A stretch of DNA of 35,807 nt from assembly GCA_963169235.1 (NCBI GenBank), contig CAUJCX010000034.1, positions 1 through 35,807 on the forward strand, given 5' to 3'. The position numbers and the translations under genes are program-made. The stretch is from Actinomycetota bacterium (GTDB lineage Bacteria; Actinomycetota; Thermoleophilia; Miltoncostaeales; Miltoncostaeaceae). Positions within the stretch are counted from its first letter, which is position 1. Each line of letters opens with the position of its first letter. Shown here one piece after another: positions 1-6,224 of the stretch. The notes below the pieces were generated by a model that was not told the origin of the DNA, made no database searches, and saw nothing but the letters and a program-made list of their open reading frames with translations.

Positions 1-381
1 GGCGCCCAGCTCGGCCTTGCCCCGGGCCCCCACGCCGGCGCGGGCGGCCGCGTGGGCGCCCGCGACCGCGTCGGCGTCGCGGGGGTCGGCGTCACCGCAC
101 GTGGTGGCGGCCCGCAGGAACGCCGTGCCGAACAGCGGACCGCTGGCCCCGCCGACCGTGGAGATGAGCGTGGTCGCCACCAGCTTCAGCACGTCACCCG
201 GGGTGTCCGGCGTGCCGTCGCTGAGTTTCTTCATGACCGCCTGGAAACCGCGGGAGAGGTTTTCGCCGTGGTCGCTGTCGCCGATCTCGCGGTCGAGGTT
301 GGTCAGCTCGGCCTTGTGGTCGGCCACCGTGTCGGCCACGGCCGTGATGGCCGCGGCCACGCTGGCGGCGTCGCACCCCAC
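1..381 (-). CDS. dhaL: Dihydroxyacetone kinase subunit DhaL (partial, C-terminus off window)
   Basis: DhaL is the ADP/ATP-carrying subunit that phosphorylates dihydroxyacetone bound to DhaK. The reading frame on the minus strand begins at a GTG two bases after the dhaK stop and runs off the left edge after 127 codons. It shows the DhaL nucleotide/Mg-binding signature DREIGDSDHGENLSRGF near residue 28 and the helix motif GGASGPLFGT near residue 70. The tight spacing means one transcript with dhaK. Separate K and L proteins, rather than a single fused kinase, are typical of the phosphotransferase-dependent type, whose third gene (dhaM) would lie further left; that gene is not visible, so the phosphate donor is inferred. 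Confidence 0.9.
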   Translation of the reverse strand, partial: MGCDAASVAAAITAVADTVADHKAELTNLDREIGDSDHGENLSRGFQAVMKKLSDGTPDTPGDVLKLVATTLISTVGGASGPLFGTAFLRAATTCGDADPRDADAVAGAHAAARAGVGARGKAELGA

Positions 382-383
382 GC

Positions 384-1385
384 TCAGGCCCCCCAGCGCA
401 GGGCCGCGGTGTGCACCGGGGCGTCCCACAGCGTGGTCATGTCGCCGTCGAGCTTCAGGAGCGTGATCGACATGCCCTGCATCTCGAGCGACGTGATGTA
501 GTTGCCCACCAGCGAGCGGGTGACGTTGATGCCCTTGTCCTTCAGGAACGCGACGCTGGAGTTGTAGGCCAGGTACAGCTCGATCAGCGGCGTGCCGCCC
601 ATGCCGTTGACGAACAGCAGGGTGTCGTCGCCCGAGGAGAACGGCAGGTCCTCCACCACGCTGCCCAGCATGGTGGCCACCATCTCGTCGGCCGACGTCA
701 GCTTCACGCGCTCGCGGCCGGGCTCGCCGTGGATGCCGACGCCCATCTCCATCTCGTCCTCGCCCAGCGAGAACGACGGCTCGCCGGCGTGCGGCACCGT
801 GCAGGCGGTGAGGGCCAAGCCCATCGAACGCACCTGTCCGTTCACCTTCTCGGCCAGCGCCTTGCACGCGGCCAGATCGTCCCCGCGGTCGGCGGCCGCG
901 CCGACGATCTTCTCCAGCAGCACCGTGCCGCCCACGCCGCGGCGGCCTGCCGTCCACGTGGAGTCCTTCACCGCCACGTCGTCGTCGACCACGACGGCTT
1001 CGACCGAGATGCCCTCGGCCATCGCCAACTCGGCCGCGGTCTCGAAGTTCAGCACGTCGCCGGTGTAGTTCTTGACGATGTGCAGCACGCCCGCGCCGCC
1101 GTCGACGGCCTTGGTGGCGTCGAGGATCTGGTCGGGCGTGGGCGACGTGAACACGGCGCCGGGTGCGGCCGCGTCGAGCATGCCCTTGCCCACGAAGCCG
1201 CCGTGCAGCGGCTCGTGCCCGGAGCCTCCGCCCGACACCAGCGCGACCTTGCCCTTTACCGGGGCGTCGGCGCGGGTGATGTACGCGGGCTCGTAGTTGA
1301 CCTTCAGAAGATCGGCGTGGGCGATGGCCATGCCGTGCAGGGCCTCGTCGACGACGGTGGTCGGGTCGTTGATGATCTTCTTCAT
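384..1385 (-). CDS. dhaK: Dihydroxyacetone kinase subunit DhaK
   Basis: This 333-residue protein is the substrate-binding subunit of dihydroxyacetone kinase in the cytosol. It has the usual start of the family (IINDPTTVVDEALHGM), the glycine-rich substrate loop SGGGSGHEPLHGGFVGKGML, and the motif GIHGEPG, whose His forms the covalent hemiaminal bond with dihydroxyacetone in known DhaK proteins. Length and order fit the E. coli-type subunit (about 356 residues). The ATG is preceded by an AAGGAAG ribosome site at 5 nt. It is the first gene of a dhaK-dhaL unit. Assignment is secure; only the donor (PTS or ATP) is open. Confidence 0.95.
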   Translation of the reverse strand: MKKIINDPTTVVDEALHGMAIAHADLLKVNYEPAYITRADAPVKGKVALVSGGGSGHEPLHGGFVGKGMLDAAAPGAVFTSPTPDQILDATKAVDGGAGVLHIVKNYTGDVLNFETAAELAMAEGISVEAVVVDDDVAVKDSTWTAGRRGVGGTVLLEKIVGAAADRGDDLAACKALAEKVNGQVRSMGLALTACTVPHAGEPSFSLGEDEMEMGVGIHGEPGRERVKLTSADEMVATMLGSVVEDLPFSSGDDTLLFVNGMGGTPLIELYLAYNSSVAFLKDKGINVTRSLVGNYITSLEMQGMSITLLKLDGDMTTLWDAPVHTAALRWGA

Positions 1386-1501
1386 GACGGCTTCCTTCGC
1401 GAGGGGACGGCAATGGGCGCGCGGAGCCCGGCTCGGTCGAGGAAACGGCCGGTCGCGTCGCCGCCGGTGTCAAACCTATTTGCCCGGCGCCCGTATGTCT
1501 A

Positions 1502-1517
1502 TGTGACGGTTGTGACG
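1502..1517. repeat. Direct repeat TGTGACG upstream of dhaK
   Basis: TGTGACG occurs twice (1502-1508 and 1511-1517) with a two-base gap, about 120 bases upstream of dhaK. TGTGA is a common half-site of CRP/FNR-type regulators, but the copies are direct, not inverted. A role in dha control is only a guess. Confidence 0.25.
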
Positions 1518-1559
1518 AACGTGCGACGACGCCGGTGCCCTCCAGCGCCCCGGGGCGGG

Positions 1560-2288
1560 TCAGCCCTCGGGGATGCGGCAGGCGATGCCGGCCACGAACG
1601 TCTCGATGCCGAACGCGAAGCGGTCGTCGCCGTCGCCCTCGATCATCGCGTCGGCGTGGGTGGTGATGAACGGGTAGCGCTCGGGCGGCAGCGCCCGGAA
1701 CCGCTCGTGGACCCCGCGGAAGTGCTCCATCGCCAGGTCCTCCAGCGGCCGGCCGGAGCCGTCGTCGAACTGCTGGGCCATCATCCAGCCCTCGAACACG
1801 TCGGCCGTGACGTACAGCGTCAGCGCGTCGATGGCCCACGCCGCCACCTGGGGCGGCACGCCCGCGCCGATCATCGCGCCCAGCACGCGCTCGCACCCCT
1901 CAAGCAGCGCGTCCCCGTTGGGCACGCGCCCGAAGCACAGCCGGGCGGCGTCGTTGTGGCGCTGGAACGCGTCGCGCTGGGCGTGACACCAGCCGATGAC
2001 GACCTCGCGCCAGTCGTCGCCGTCGGGGATCTGGATCTCGTCGAGGATGCGGGCCAGCACCAGGCCCAGGAGCTCGTCCTTGCCGGCCACGTGCGAGTAC
2101 AGCGTGGCGGGACCGGTGTCGAAGTCGGCCGCCAGGCGCCGCATCGAGACGGCGTCGAGGCCCTCGGCGTCGATGATCTCGAGCGCCCGGCCGACCAGCG
2201 CGTCGACGTCCAGCACCGGCCGGCGGCGGGTGCGCGCGGCGCGGGCCCGGCTGCGCTCGGGCCGGGAGACGGGCGACGGATCGGTCAT
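1560..2288 (-). CDS. TetR/AcrR-family transcriptional repressor
   Basis: A helix-turn-helix repressor of about 242 residues. After a basic N-terminal arm (ARAARTRRRPVL) comes the TetR DNA-binding domain, residues about 25-75, with the recognition pattern MRRLAADFDTGPATLYSHVA. The remainder is a helical ligand domain like that of the TetR_C group. It is transcribed divergently from the efflux gene and three copies of one palindrome lie between the two, so it very likely represses the pump and itself and is released by a substrate of the pump. A GTG at 2294 gives two more residues, but the ATG at 2288 is preferred because a TACCAT box lies 8 nt before it. The ligand is unknown. Confidence 0.9.
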   Translation of the reverse strand: MTDPSPVSRPERSRARAARTRRRPVLDVDALVGRALEIIDAEGLDAVSMRRLAADFDTGPATLYSHVAGKDELLGLVLARILDEIQIPDGDDWREVVIGWCHAQRDAFQRHNDAARLCFGRVPNGDALLEGCERVLGAMIGAGVPPQVAAWAIDALTLYVTADVFEGWMMAQQFDDGSGRPLEDLAMEHFRGVHERFRALPPERYPFITTHADAMIEGDGDDRFAFGIETFVAGIACRIPEG

Positions 2289-2296
2289 CCCCACCG

Positions 2297-2302
2297 ATGG
2301 TA
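2297..2302 (-). promoter_or_regulatory. -10 box of the tetR-type gene (near-leaderless)
   Basis: TACCAT on the minus strand ends 8 nt before the ATG at 2288, so transcription would begin at or one base before the start codon. The expected -35 area (about 2320-2325) touches the third operator, which would allow self-repression. Confidence 0.4.
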
Positions 2303-2322
2303 GCGACTCCCGGCGCGATCAC

Positions 2323-2333
2323 GAACGCCGTTC
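2323..2333. promoter_or_regulatory. TetR operator O3
   Basis: GAACG-C-CGTTC is an inverted repeat with the same GAACn-C-nGTTC plan as O1 and O2. It overlaps the expected -35 area of the repressor gene. Confidence 0.5.
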
Positions 2334-2362
2334 TTGACACGAACACTGTTCGTCGCTAAAAC
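2334..2362 (+). promoter_or_regulatory. Promoter of the efflux gene
   Basis: A perfect -35 TTGACA (2334-2339) is followed after exactly 17 bases by TAAAAC (2357-2362, 4 of 6 matches). Operator O1 fills the spacer, so a bound repressor would exclude RNA polymerase. Confidence 0.75.
2339..2353. promoter_or_regulatory. TetR operator O1
   Basis: ACGAACA-C-TGTTCGT is a perfect 15-base inverted repeat with a single central base, lying between the -35 and -10 of the efflux promoter. Confidence 0.75.
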
Positions 2363-2373
2363 ACCGTTCGACG

Positions 2374-2388
2374 TCGAACACTGTTCGA
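2374..2388. promoter_or_regulatory. TetR operator O2
   Basis: TCGAACA-C-TGTTCGA is a second perfect 15-base repeat sharing the core CGAACACTGTTCG with O1. It lies just after the expected transcription start, 35 bases from O1. It shares its left half-site with a second, overlapping palindrome, GTTCGACGTCGAAC (2366-2379). Confidence 0.7.
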
Positions 2389-2401
2389 GAACGGAGACGT
2401 G

Positions 2402-3910
2402 ATGGCGACCGATACCCCCGCACCCGCAGCGACCGCCGCGCCCGCGGCGACCGAGCCCCCGGCGGGCTCCCCCTGGCCGGACGGCTACCCCCTGCGCTGG
2501 ATCGCGTTCGCGGTCGTGTTGGCCGCGGAGATCATGGACCTCCTCGATGCCCTCATCACCACCATCGCGGGGCCCACGATCGTGCGCGACCTCGGCGGTG
2601 GTGACACGCTGATCCAATGGCTCGCGGCCGGGTACACGCTGGCCATGGCGGCGGGCCTGCTGGTGGGCGGCCGGCTGGGCGACATCTACGGCCGCCGTCG
2701 CGTGTTCCTGGTGGGCATGGCGGGCTTCACGCTGATGTCGCTGGCGTGTGCGCTGGCGCCGTCCCCCGAGGCGCTGATCGCGTTCCGCGTGCTGCAGGGC
2801 GGCATCGGCGCCGTGATGCTGCCGCAGGGCCTCGGCCTCATCAAGGAGATGTTCCCGCCGCGGCAGCTGGCGAAGGCGTTCGGCGCGTTCGGCCCCGTGA
2901 TGGGCCTGTCGGCCGTGGCCGGTCCCATCCTGGCGGGCTGGCTGGTGGACGCCGACGTGGCCGGCATGGGCTGGCGGGCGATCTTCGCGATCAACCTGCC
3001 GCTGGGCGTCGCCGCGCTGGTGGTGGGGCTGCGCGCGCTGCCGCCGTCGCGTCCCGACCGATCGCTGCACGTCGACGTGCCCAGCGCCGCGCTGGCGGGC
3101 GCGTCGATGGTGGCGCTGATCTACCCGCTCATCCAGGGCCGCGAGCTGGGCTGGCCGTGGTGGACGTTCGCGCTGGCCGCCGCCGGGGTGGCGGGCTTCG
3201 CCCTGCTGGCGGTGCTGGAGGCGCGGCGCGACCGCATGGGGCGGGTGACGCTCATCACGCCGACGCTGTTTCGCAAGCGGGCGTTCTCGGCCGGGCTGGT
3301 GGCCGGCATGGGGCTGTTCAGCGCGCTGATGGGCCTCAGCATCGTGTTCACGCTGTTCGTGCAGTTCGGCCTGGGCTTCGACCCGCTGAAGGCGGGCATC
3401 GCGGGCATCCCGGAGGCCATCGGGATGATCGTCGGCTTCGTCGCCTCCCAGAAGATGATCGAACGCTTCGGTGGCCGCCGCGCGATGCACGTGGGCGTGG
3501 CGGTCAGCGCCGTGGGGCTGGGCCTGTTCATCCTCACGCTGCGCCTGGCCGGCGACGGCATCGGCATCCTCGACATGACGCCCGCGATGGCCGTGATGGG
3601 CGTCGGTTTCGGCCTCGCCATGGCGCCGTTCTTCGACATCGTGCTGGCGGGCGTGGACGACCACGAGTCGGGCTCCGCGTCGGGTCTCCTGACCGCCGTG
3701 CAGCAGCTGGGTGGCGCCGTCGGCGTCGCGGCGCTGGGGACGCTCTTCTTCCACGCGCTCGACGGTGCGGGTCGCGGCGCGACCCGGGTGACGGAGTTCC
3801 GCGACGCGACGTCGCTGTCACTGTGGCTCGCCGTCGCGCTTCTGGGCGTCACGTTCGTGCTGACGTGGCTCCTCCCCCGCCGGGCCCGGGAGGGAGCGGC
3901 GGGACACTGA
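2402..3910 (+). CDS. MFS drug efflux transporter, DHA2 (EmrB/QacA) type
   Basis: A 502-residue inner-membrane protein, predicted to exchange drugs or other toxic organic molecules for protons. About fourteen hydrophobic segments follow a short Ala/Pro-rich cytosolic N-terminus. Family motif A is visible as GGRLGDIYGRRRVF after the second segment and a motif C-like stretch as GLSAVAGPILAGW. The first segment carries the Asp-rich sequence AAEIMDLLDALITTIAGPTI common in DHA2 pumps. The ATG at 2402 is preferred over the GTG at 2399 because the GGAG at 2393-2396 lies 5 nt from the ATG but only 2 nt from the GTG. Regulation by the divergent TetR protein is strongly suggested by the operators. The substrate cannot be told. 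Confidence 0.92.
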   Translation: MATDTPAPAATAAPAATEPPAGSPWPDGYPLRWIAFAVVLAAEIMDLLDALITTIAGPTIVRDLGGGDTLIQWLAAGYTLAMAAGLLVGGRLGDIYGRRRVFLVGMAGFTLMSLACALAPSPEALIAFRVLQGGIGAVMLPQGLGLIKEMFPPRQLAKAFGAFGPVMGLSAVAGPILAGWLVDADVAGMGWRAIFAINLPLGVAALVVGLRALPPSRPDRSLHVDVPSAALAGASMVALIYPLIQGRELGWPWWTFALAAAGVAGFALLAVLEARRDRMGRVTLITPTLFRKRAFSAGLVAGMGLFSALMGLSIVFTLFVQFGLGFDPLKAGIAGIPEAIGMIVGFVASQKMIERFGGRRAMHVGVAVSAVGLGLFILTLRLAGDGIGILDMTPAMAVMGVGFGLAMAPFFDIVLAGVDDHESGSASGLLTAVQQLGGAVGVAALGTLFFHALDGAGRGATRVTEFRDATSLSLWLAVALLGVTFVLTWLLPRRAREGAAGH

Positions 3911-3920
3911 GGCAGTGCGA

Positions 3921-3934
3921 CAAGGGCACCCTTG
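3921..3934. promoter_or_regulatory. Inverted repeat before the antitoxin gene
   Basis: CAAGGG-CA-CCCTTG is a perfect 6-base inverted repeat with two central bases. It sits 12 bases upstream of the antitoxin -10 box, which suits an operator for antitoxin self-repression. A two-base loop is too tight for a good terminator of the efflux gene. Confidence 0.4.
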
Positions 3935-3945
3935 GCCAACCGCGC

Positions 3946-3951
3946 TACCGT
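3946..3951 (+). promoter_or_regulatory. -10 box of the antitoxin gene (leaderless)
   Basis: TACCGT ends 6 nt before the ATG at 3958, the spacing expected when transcription begins at the start codon. Confidence 0.45.
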
Positions 3952-3957
3952 CGGGGC

Positions 3958-4221
3958 ATGCGCGTCAACGTCGGACAGGCGAAGAACGACCTCTCCAAGC
4001 TCCTTACGCGGGTCGAGGCCGGGCACAGCGTCGAGATCGCCCGCAACGGGGTCCCGGTGGCCCGGCTCGTGCCCATCGAGGCCGGCGAGCGGCCGGGGCG
4101 ACGCTTCGTGGCCACCTACGGAGCGCTTGCCGGGCAGATCGTCGTCGGCGACGACGTCGAGTTCACCGACGCGGAACTGGACGAGATGCTCGCCGGCGAC
4201 GAGTCGCGGATCCGCCCCTGA
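3958..4221 (+). CDS. Type II toxin-antitoxin antitoxin, Phd/YefM family
   Basis: An 87-residue protein of the Phd/YefM antitoxin family. The N-terminal DNA-binding fold is plain: the start MRVNVGQAKNDLSKLL is the family's strand-helix signature, followed by VEAGHSVEIARNGVPVARLV. The C-terminal tail (VVGDDVEFTDAELDEMLAGD) is the acidic toxin-binding region. The gene looks complete, but the matching PIN toxin next to it is only a stump, so this is an orphan antitoxin. It may persist as a self-regulating DNA-binding protein or protect against a toxin elsewhere. Its own leaderless promoter and an upstream inverted repeat remain in place. Confidence 0.88.
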   Translation: MRVNVGQAKNDLSKLLTRVEAGHSVEIARNGVPVARLVPIEAGERPGRRFVATYGALAGQIVVGDDVEFTDAELDEMLAGDESRIRP

Positions 4222-4344
4222 TCCATCGCGACCCTTTCGACGGCCTGCTGGTGGCGCAGGCGCGGGTGGAGGATCTGGCCATCGTCACCGCCGATGAGCG
4301 CATCCCGCAGTACGAGGTCCGCGCGGTGGCGGCGTCGCCGGGCG
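4218..4344 (+). pseudogene. VapC-like PIN-domain toxin, C-terminal remnant
   Basis: Immediately at the end of the antitoxin gene, in another frame, the sequence reads IHRDPFDGLLVAQA then LAIVTADERIPQYEV. These are the two C-terminal acidic motifs of VapC ribonucleases (usual form HRDPFDRLL...LVTAD). The N-terminal two thirds, with the first catalytic Asp, are missing, no start codon is present, and no stop follows where the family ends; the frame runs on into the antisense of the sirtuin gene. The simplest reading is an internal deletion that removed about 90 codons and left the antitoxin. The right boundary is approximate. Confidence 0.75.
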
Positions 4345-4353
4345 CGCCGCGCG

Positions 4354-5202
4354 TCAGGCTCCCAGCGCGTCCGCCAGCGCCGGGAGGGCGTCCCCCAGCC
4401 GCGCGTCCAGGCGCAGCGTCGCCTCCCCATCGCCCCGGGTGGGTCCCTGCGTGATGATCACCACGGGCTTCGCGGCCGCCGCCGCGTGCTTCACGAACCG
4501 GTAGCCCGAGAACACGGTGAGCGACGAGCCCAGCACCAGCAGGCCATCCGCGGCGTCGACGGCGGCGAACGCCTGCGCCACCCGCTCCTTCGGCACCGAC
4601 TCGCCGAAGAACACCACGTCCGGCTTGAGCGAATCGCCCCCGCAGGCGCCGCAGAGCGGGGCGACGAACGCGGCGAACTCATCGTCGGCGACGTCCACGT
4701 CACCGTCGGGGCGCAGCGCCCGCCCGGACACGGCCTCGGCGTACGCGGGATTGGCCTCGCGGATGGAGGTATGCACGTCGTCACGCGCGGCCTCCCGCCC
4801 GCAGCCGAGGCACCGCACCCGGTCGAGCGTGCCGTGCAGGTCGATGACGTCGCCCGTGCCCGCGCGCTGGTGCAGACGGTCGACGTTCTGGGTGATGACG
4901 GTGCCCACGACGCCGGCGCGCTGGAGCGCCGCGACCGCCACGTGGCCGGCGTTGGGACCGGCCCCCGAGAAGCGCACCCATCCGGCATACGCCCGGGCCC
5001 AGTAGCGGCGTCGCGCCTCGGGGCCCGAGCGGAAGTCGCGGTACGTCATGGGCGTCACGCGCATCACCCCGTCGGGGCCCCGGTAGTCGGGGATGCCCGA
5101 CTCGGTCGAGATCCCCGCCCCGGTGAGTACCGCGAACGTGCGCCCGCGCATCAGCGCACCCACGGCGGCGACGTCCGTCGCGGTGGCGGACTCCCCAGAC
5201 AT
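4354..5202 (-). CDS. NAD-dependent protein deacylase, Sir2 (sirtuin) family
   Basis: A 282-residue sirtuin that removes acyl groups from lysines with consumption of NAD. All core motifs are present: the NAD-binding GAGISTESGIPDYRGPDG near residue 30, TQNVDRLHQRAG and the catalytic His in DLHGTLDRVRC, the zinc site CLGC with CGAC further on, LKPDVVFFGE, and GSSLTVFSGYRF near the C-terminus. The GAGISTESGIPDYRG form is typical of the SIRT4-like class. The gene is alone on its strand; its 3' end meets the toxin remnant head-on. Target proteins are not indicated by context. Confidence 0.93.
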   Translation of the reverse strand: MSGESATATDVAAVGALMRGRTFAVLTGAGISTESGIPDYRGPDGVMRVTPMTYRDFRSGPEARRRYWARAYAGWVRFSGAGPNAGHVAVAALQRAGVVGTVITQNVDRLHQRAGTGDVIDLHGTLDRVRCLGCGREAARDDVHTSIREANPAYAEAVSGRALRPDGDVDVADDEFAAFVAPLCGACGGDSLKPDVVFFGESVPKERVAQAFAAVDAADGLLVLGSSLTVFSGYRFVKHAAAAAKPVVIITQGPTRGDGEATLRLDARLGDALPALADALGA

Positions 5203-5209
5203 GGCGGAC

Positions 5210-5215
5210 AGTGTC
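5210..5215 (-). promoter_or_regulatory. Possible -10 box of the sirtuin gene
   Basis: GACACT on the minus strand lies 7 nt before the ATG. It keeps only the A and final T of TAnnnT, so it is weaker than the other leaderless boxes of this window. Confidence 0.25.
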
Positions 5216-5333
5216 CCACAGGCCGACCGGGGACAGGGCTCGCGTCGGGTGAACCGGTGCAGTCACGCTGGACGCAGGTGTCACGACGCCAGGCTGCCCG
5301 GTGATGGACGTGCGAAACGCCCTGAGTGGCCCC

Positions 5334-5366
5334 GGGGCGGCCGGACCAAGCCGGGCCGGCCGCCCC
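5334..5366 (-). terminator. GC-rich hairpin after the glsB-like gene
   Basis: GGGGCGGCCGG (5334-5344) and CCGGCCGCCCC (5356-5366) form a perfect 11-bp stem with an 11-nt loop, 17 nt after the stop of the glsB-like gene. There is no U-run, as often in GC-rich actinobacteria. It could also stop read-through from the right side. Confidence 0.55.
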
Positions 5367-5382
5367 GCGAGCGTCGTTCGGG

Positions 5383-5640
5383 TCAGCGGCGGTTGGTCAC
5401 CAGCCGGTAGCCGAAGATCAGGATCATGCTGCCGACGATGGCGGTGATCCAGGTGGAGATGTCGAAGAAGTCGTCCAGCGGGTGCTTGTTGAACAACTGG
5501 GCTGCCAGCCACCCGCCCACCAGCGCGCCGACGATGCCGAGGATGCACGTGAGGATGAGCCCGTCGGGCCCGCCGCCCATGATCTTCTTGGCGATGATGC
5601 CGGCCAGCAGGCCGAGAACGATGAATGCGAGAATGCCCAT
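5383..5640 (-). CDS. GlsB/YeaQ/YmgE family stress-response membrane protein
   Basis: An 85-residue membrane protein with three hydrophobic segments (about residues 1-16, 27-47 and 62-80). The family patterns are visible: ILAFIVLGLLAGIIAKKIM, then GGGPDGLILTCILGIVGALVGGWLA. Such proteins are induced by stress in many bacteria, but their molecular role is unknown; the name transglycosylase-associated is historical. A GAGG lies 9 nt before the ATG. A near-perfect palindrome at 5689-5701 lies in its upstream region and a strong hairpin follows the gene. Confidence 0.88.
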   Translation of the reverse strand: MGILAFIVLGLLAGIIAKKIMGGGPDGLILTCILGIVGALVGGWLAAQLFNKHPLDDFFDISTWITAIVGSMILIFGYRLVTNRR

Positions 5641-5688
5641 GAAAGAGGACCTCGTTCTATTCGGGGTTGCGCCGCCGATGCAGCGCGT

Positions 5689-5701
5689 GGACGAATTGTC
5701 C
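5689..5701. promoter_or_regulatory. Operator-like palindrome upstream of the glsB-like gene
   Basis: GGACGAATTGTCC pairs at five of its six symmetric positions. It lies 49 bases upstream of the glsB-like ATG, where a regulator of the gene could bind. No -35/-10 pair could be placed with confidence nearby. Confidence 0.3.
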
Positions 5702-5724
5702 CCAATGGGCCCACTCTCCCCGTC

Positions 5725-5742
5725 TCGATTCGCCAGAATCGA
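5725..5742 (-). terminator. Hairpin downstream of the rpiB-like gene
   Basis: TCGATTC-GCCA-GAATCGA is a perfect 7-bp stem with a 4-nt loop, 20 nt after the rpiB stop. It is unusually AT-rich for this window. There is no U-run, so termination is likely but not certain. Confidence 0.4.
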
Positions 5743-5761
5743 CGAGTGGATTCACCAGTTC

Positions 5762-6211
5762 TCAATCGTGTGACGGGTCCGCCCGCGACTCGAGCGCGGC
5801 CACGTTGCGGTGATCGAACGCGTCGTCGCCCCAGGGCGCCTCGAGGAACGCGCGCACGATCTCGCCGCCCATCGCCTCGGTGGTGGAGCGCATGCTGAGG
5901 GCCAGCACGTTGGCGTGGTTGTAGCGGCGCGCCATGCGGGCCGTGTCGGCGTCGGCGCACAGCGCGGCGCGCACCCCGGGCACCTTGTTCGCCGCGATCG
6001 ACGCGCCGGTGCCCGTCCAGCACACCACGACGGCCGCGTCGGCCTCGCCCGACGCGACCGCGCGGGCCGCGGCCGCCGACACCTCGGCCCACTCCCCCTC
6101 GCCGCCCGCCAGGACGCCGAACGGCATCACCTCGTCGCCCCTCGCCTGCAACTCGGCCAGGACGCTGCGGGGCAGTGCGCCGTCCTCGTCGGTGGAGATC
6201 GCAACCCTCAT
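5762..6211 (-). CDS. RpiB/LacA/LacB family sugar-phosphate isomerase
   Basis: A 149-residue cytosolic protein of the ribose-5-phosphate isomerase B family, which interconverts aldose and ketose phosphates. The nucleotide-like fold begins MRVAISTDEDG. The family's catalytic Cys lies in VVVCWTGTGASIAANK (usual form CGTGIGMSIAANK), followed by GVRAALCADADTARMARRYN and HANVLALS. The usual Gly after the Cys is Trp here, which may alter the substrate. An ATG at 6220 would add three residues, but it lies inside a TAGGAT box that is 7 nt from the ATG at 6211, so the later start is chosen. It has no pentose-pathway neighbours. Confidence 0.85.
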   Translation of the reverse strand: MRVAISTDEDGALPRSVLAELQARGDEVMPFGVLAGGEGEWAEVSAAAARAVASGEADAAVVVCWTGTGASIAANKVPGVRAALCADADTARMARRYNHANVLALSMRSTTEAMGGEIVRAFLEAPWGDDAFDHRNVAALESRADPSHD

Positions 6212-6218
6212 GCCGCGC

Positions 6219-6224
6219 ATCCTA
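6219..6224 (-). promoter_or_regulatory. -10 box of the rpiB-like gene, overlapping the yeiH-like stop
   Basis: TAGGAT on the minus strand ends 7 nt before the ATG at 6211. Its first three bases are the TAG stop codon of the upstream gene, so the two genes abut but the second probably has its own leaderless transcript. Confidence 0.45.

Noticed and set aside
1546-1557. Palindrome CGCCCCGGGGCG at the end of the TetR gene as a terminator
   Set aside because: It has no loop and sits almost at the stop codon; short pure GC palindromes are expected by chance at this base composition.
411-2303. Long open frame of 630 codons on the plus strand, antisense to dhaK and the TetR gene
   Set aside because: Both minus-strand genes have clear family motifs; the frame is His/Arg/Ala-rich filler typical of antisense frames in GC-rich DNA.
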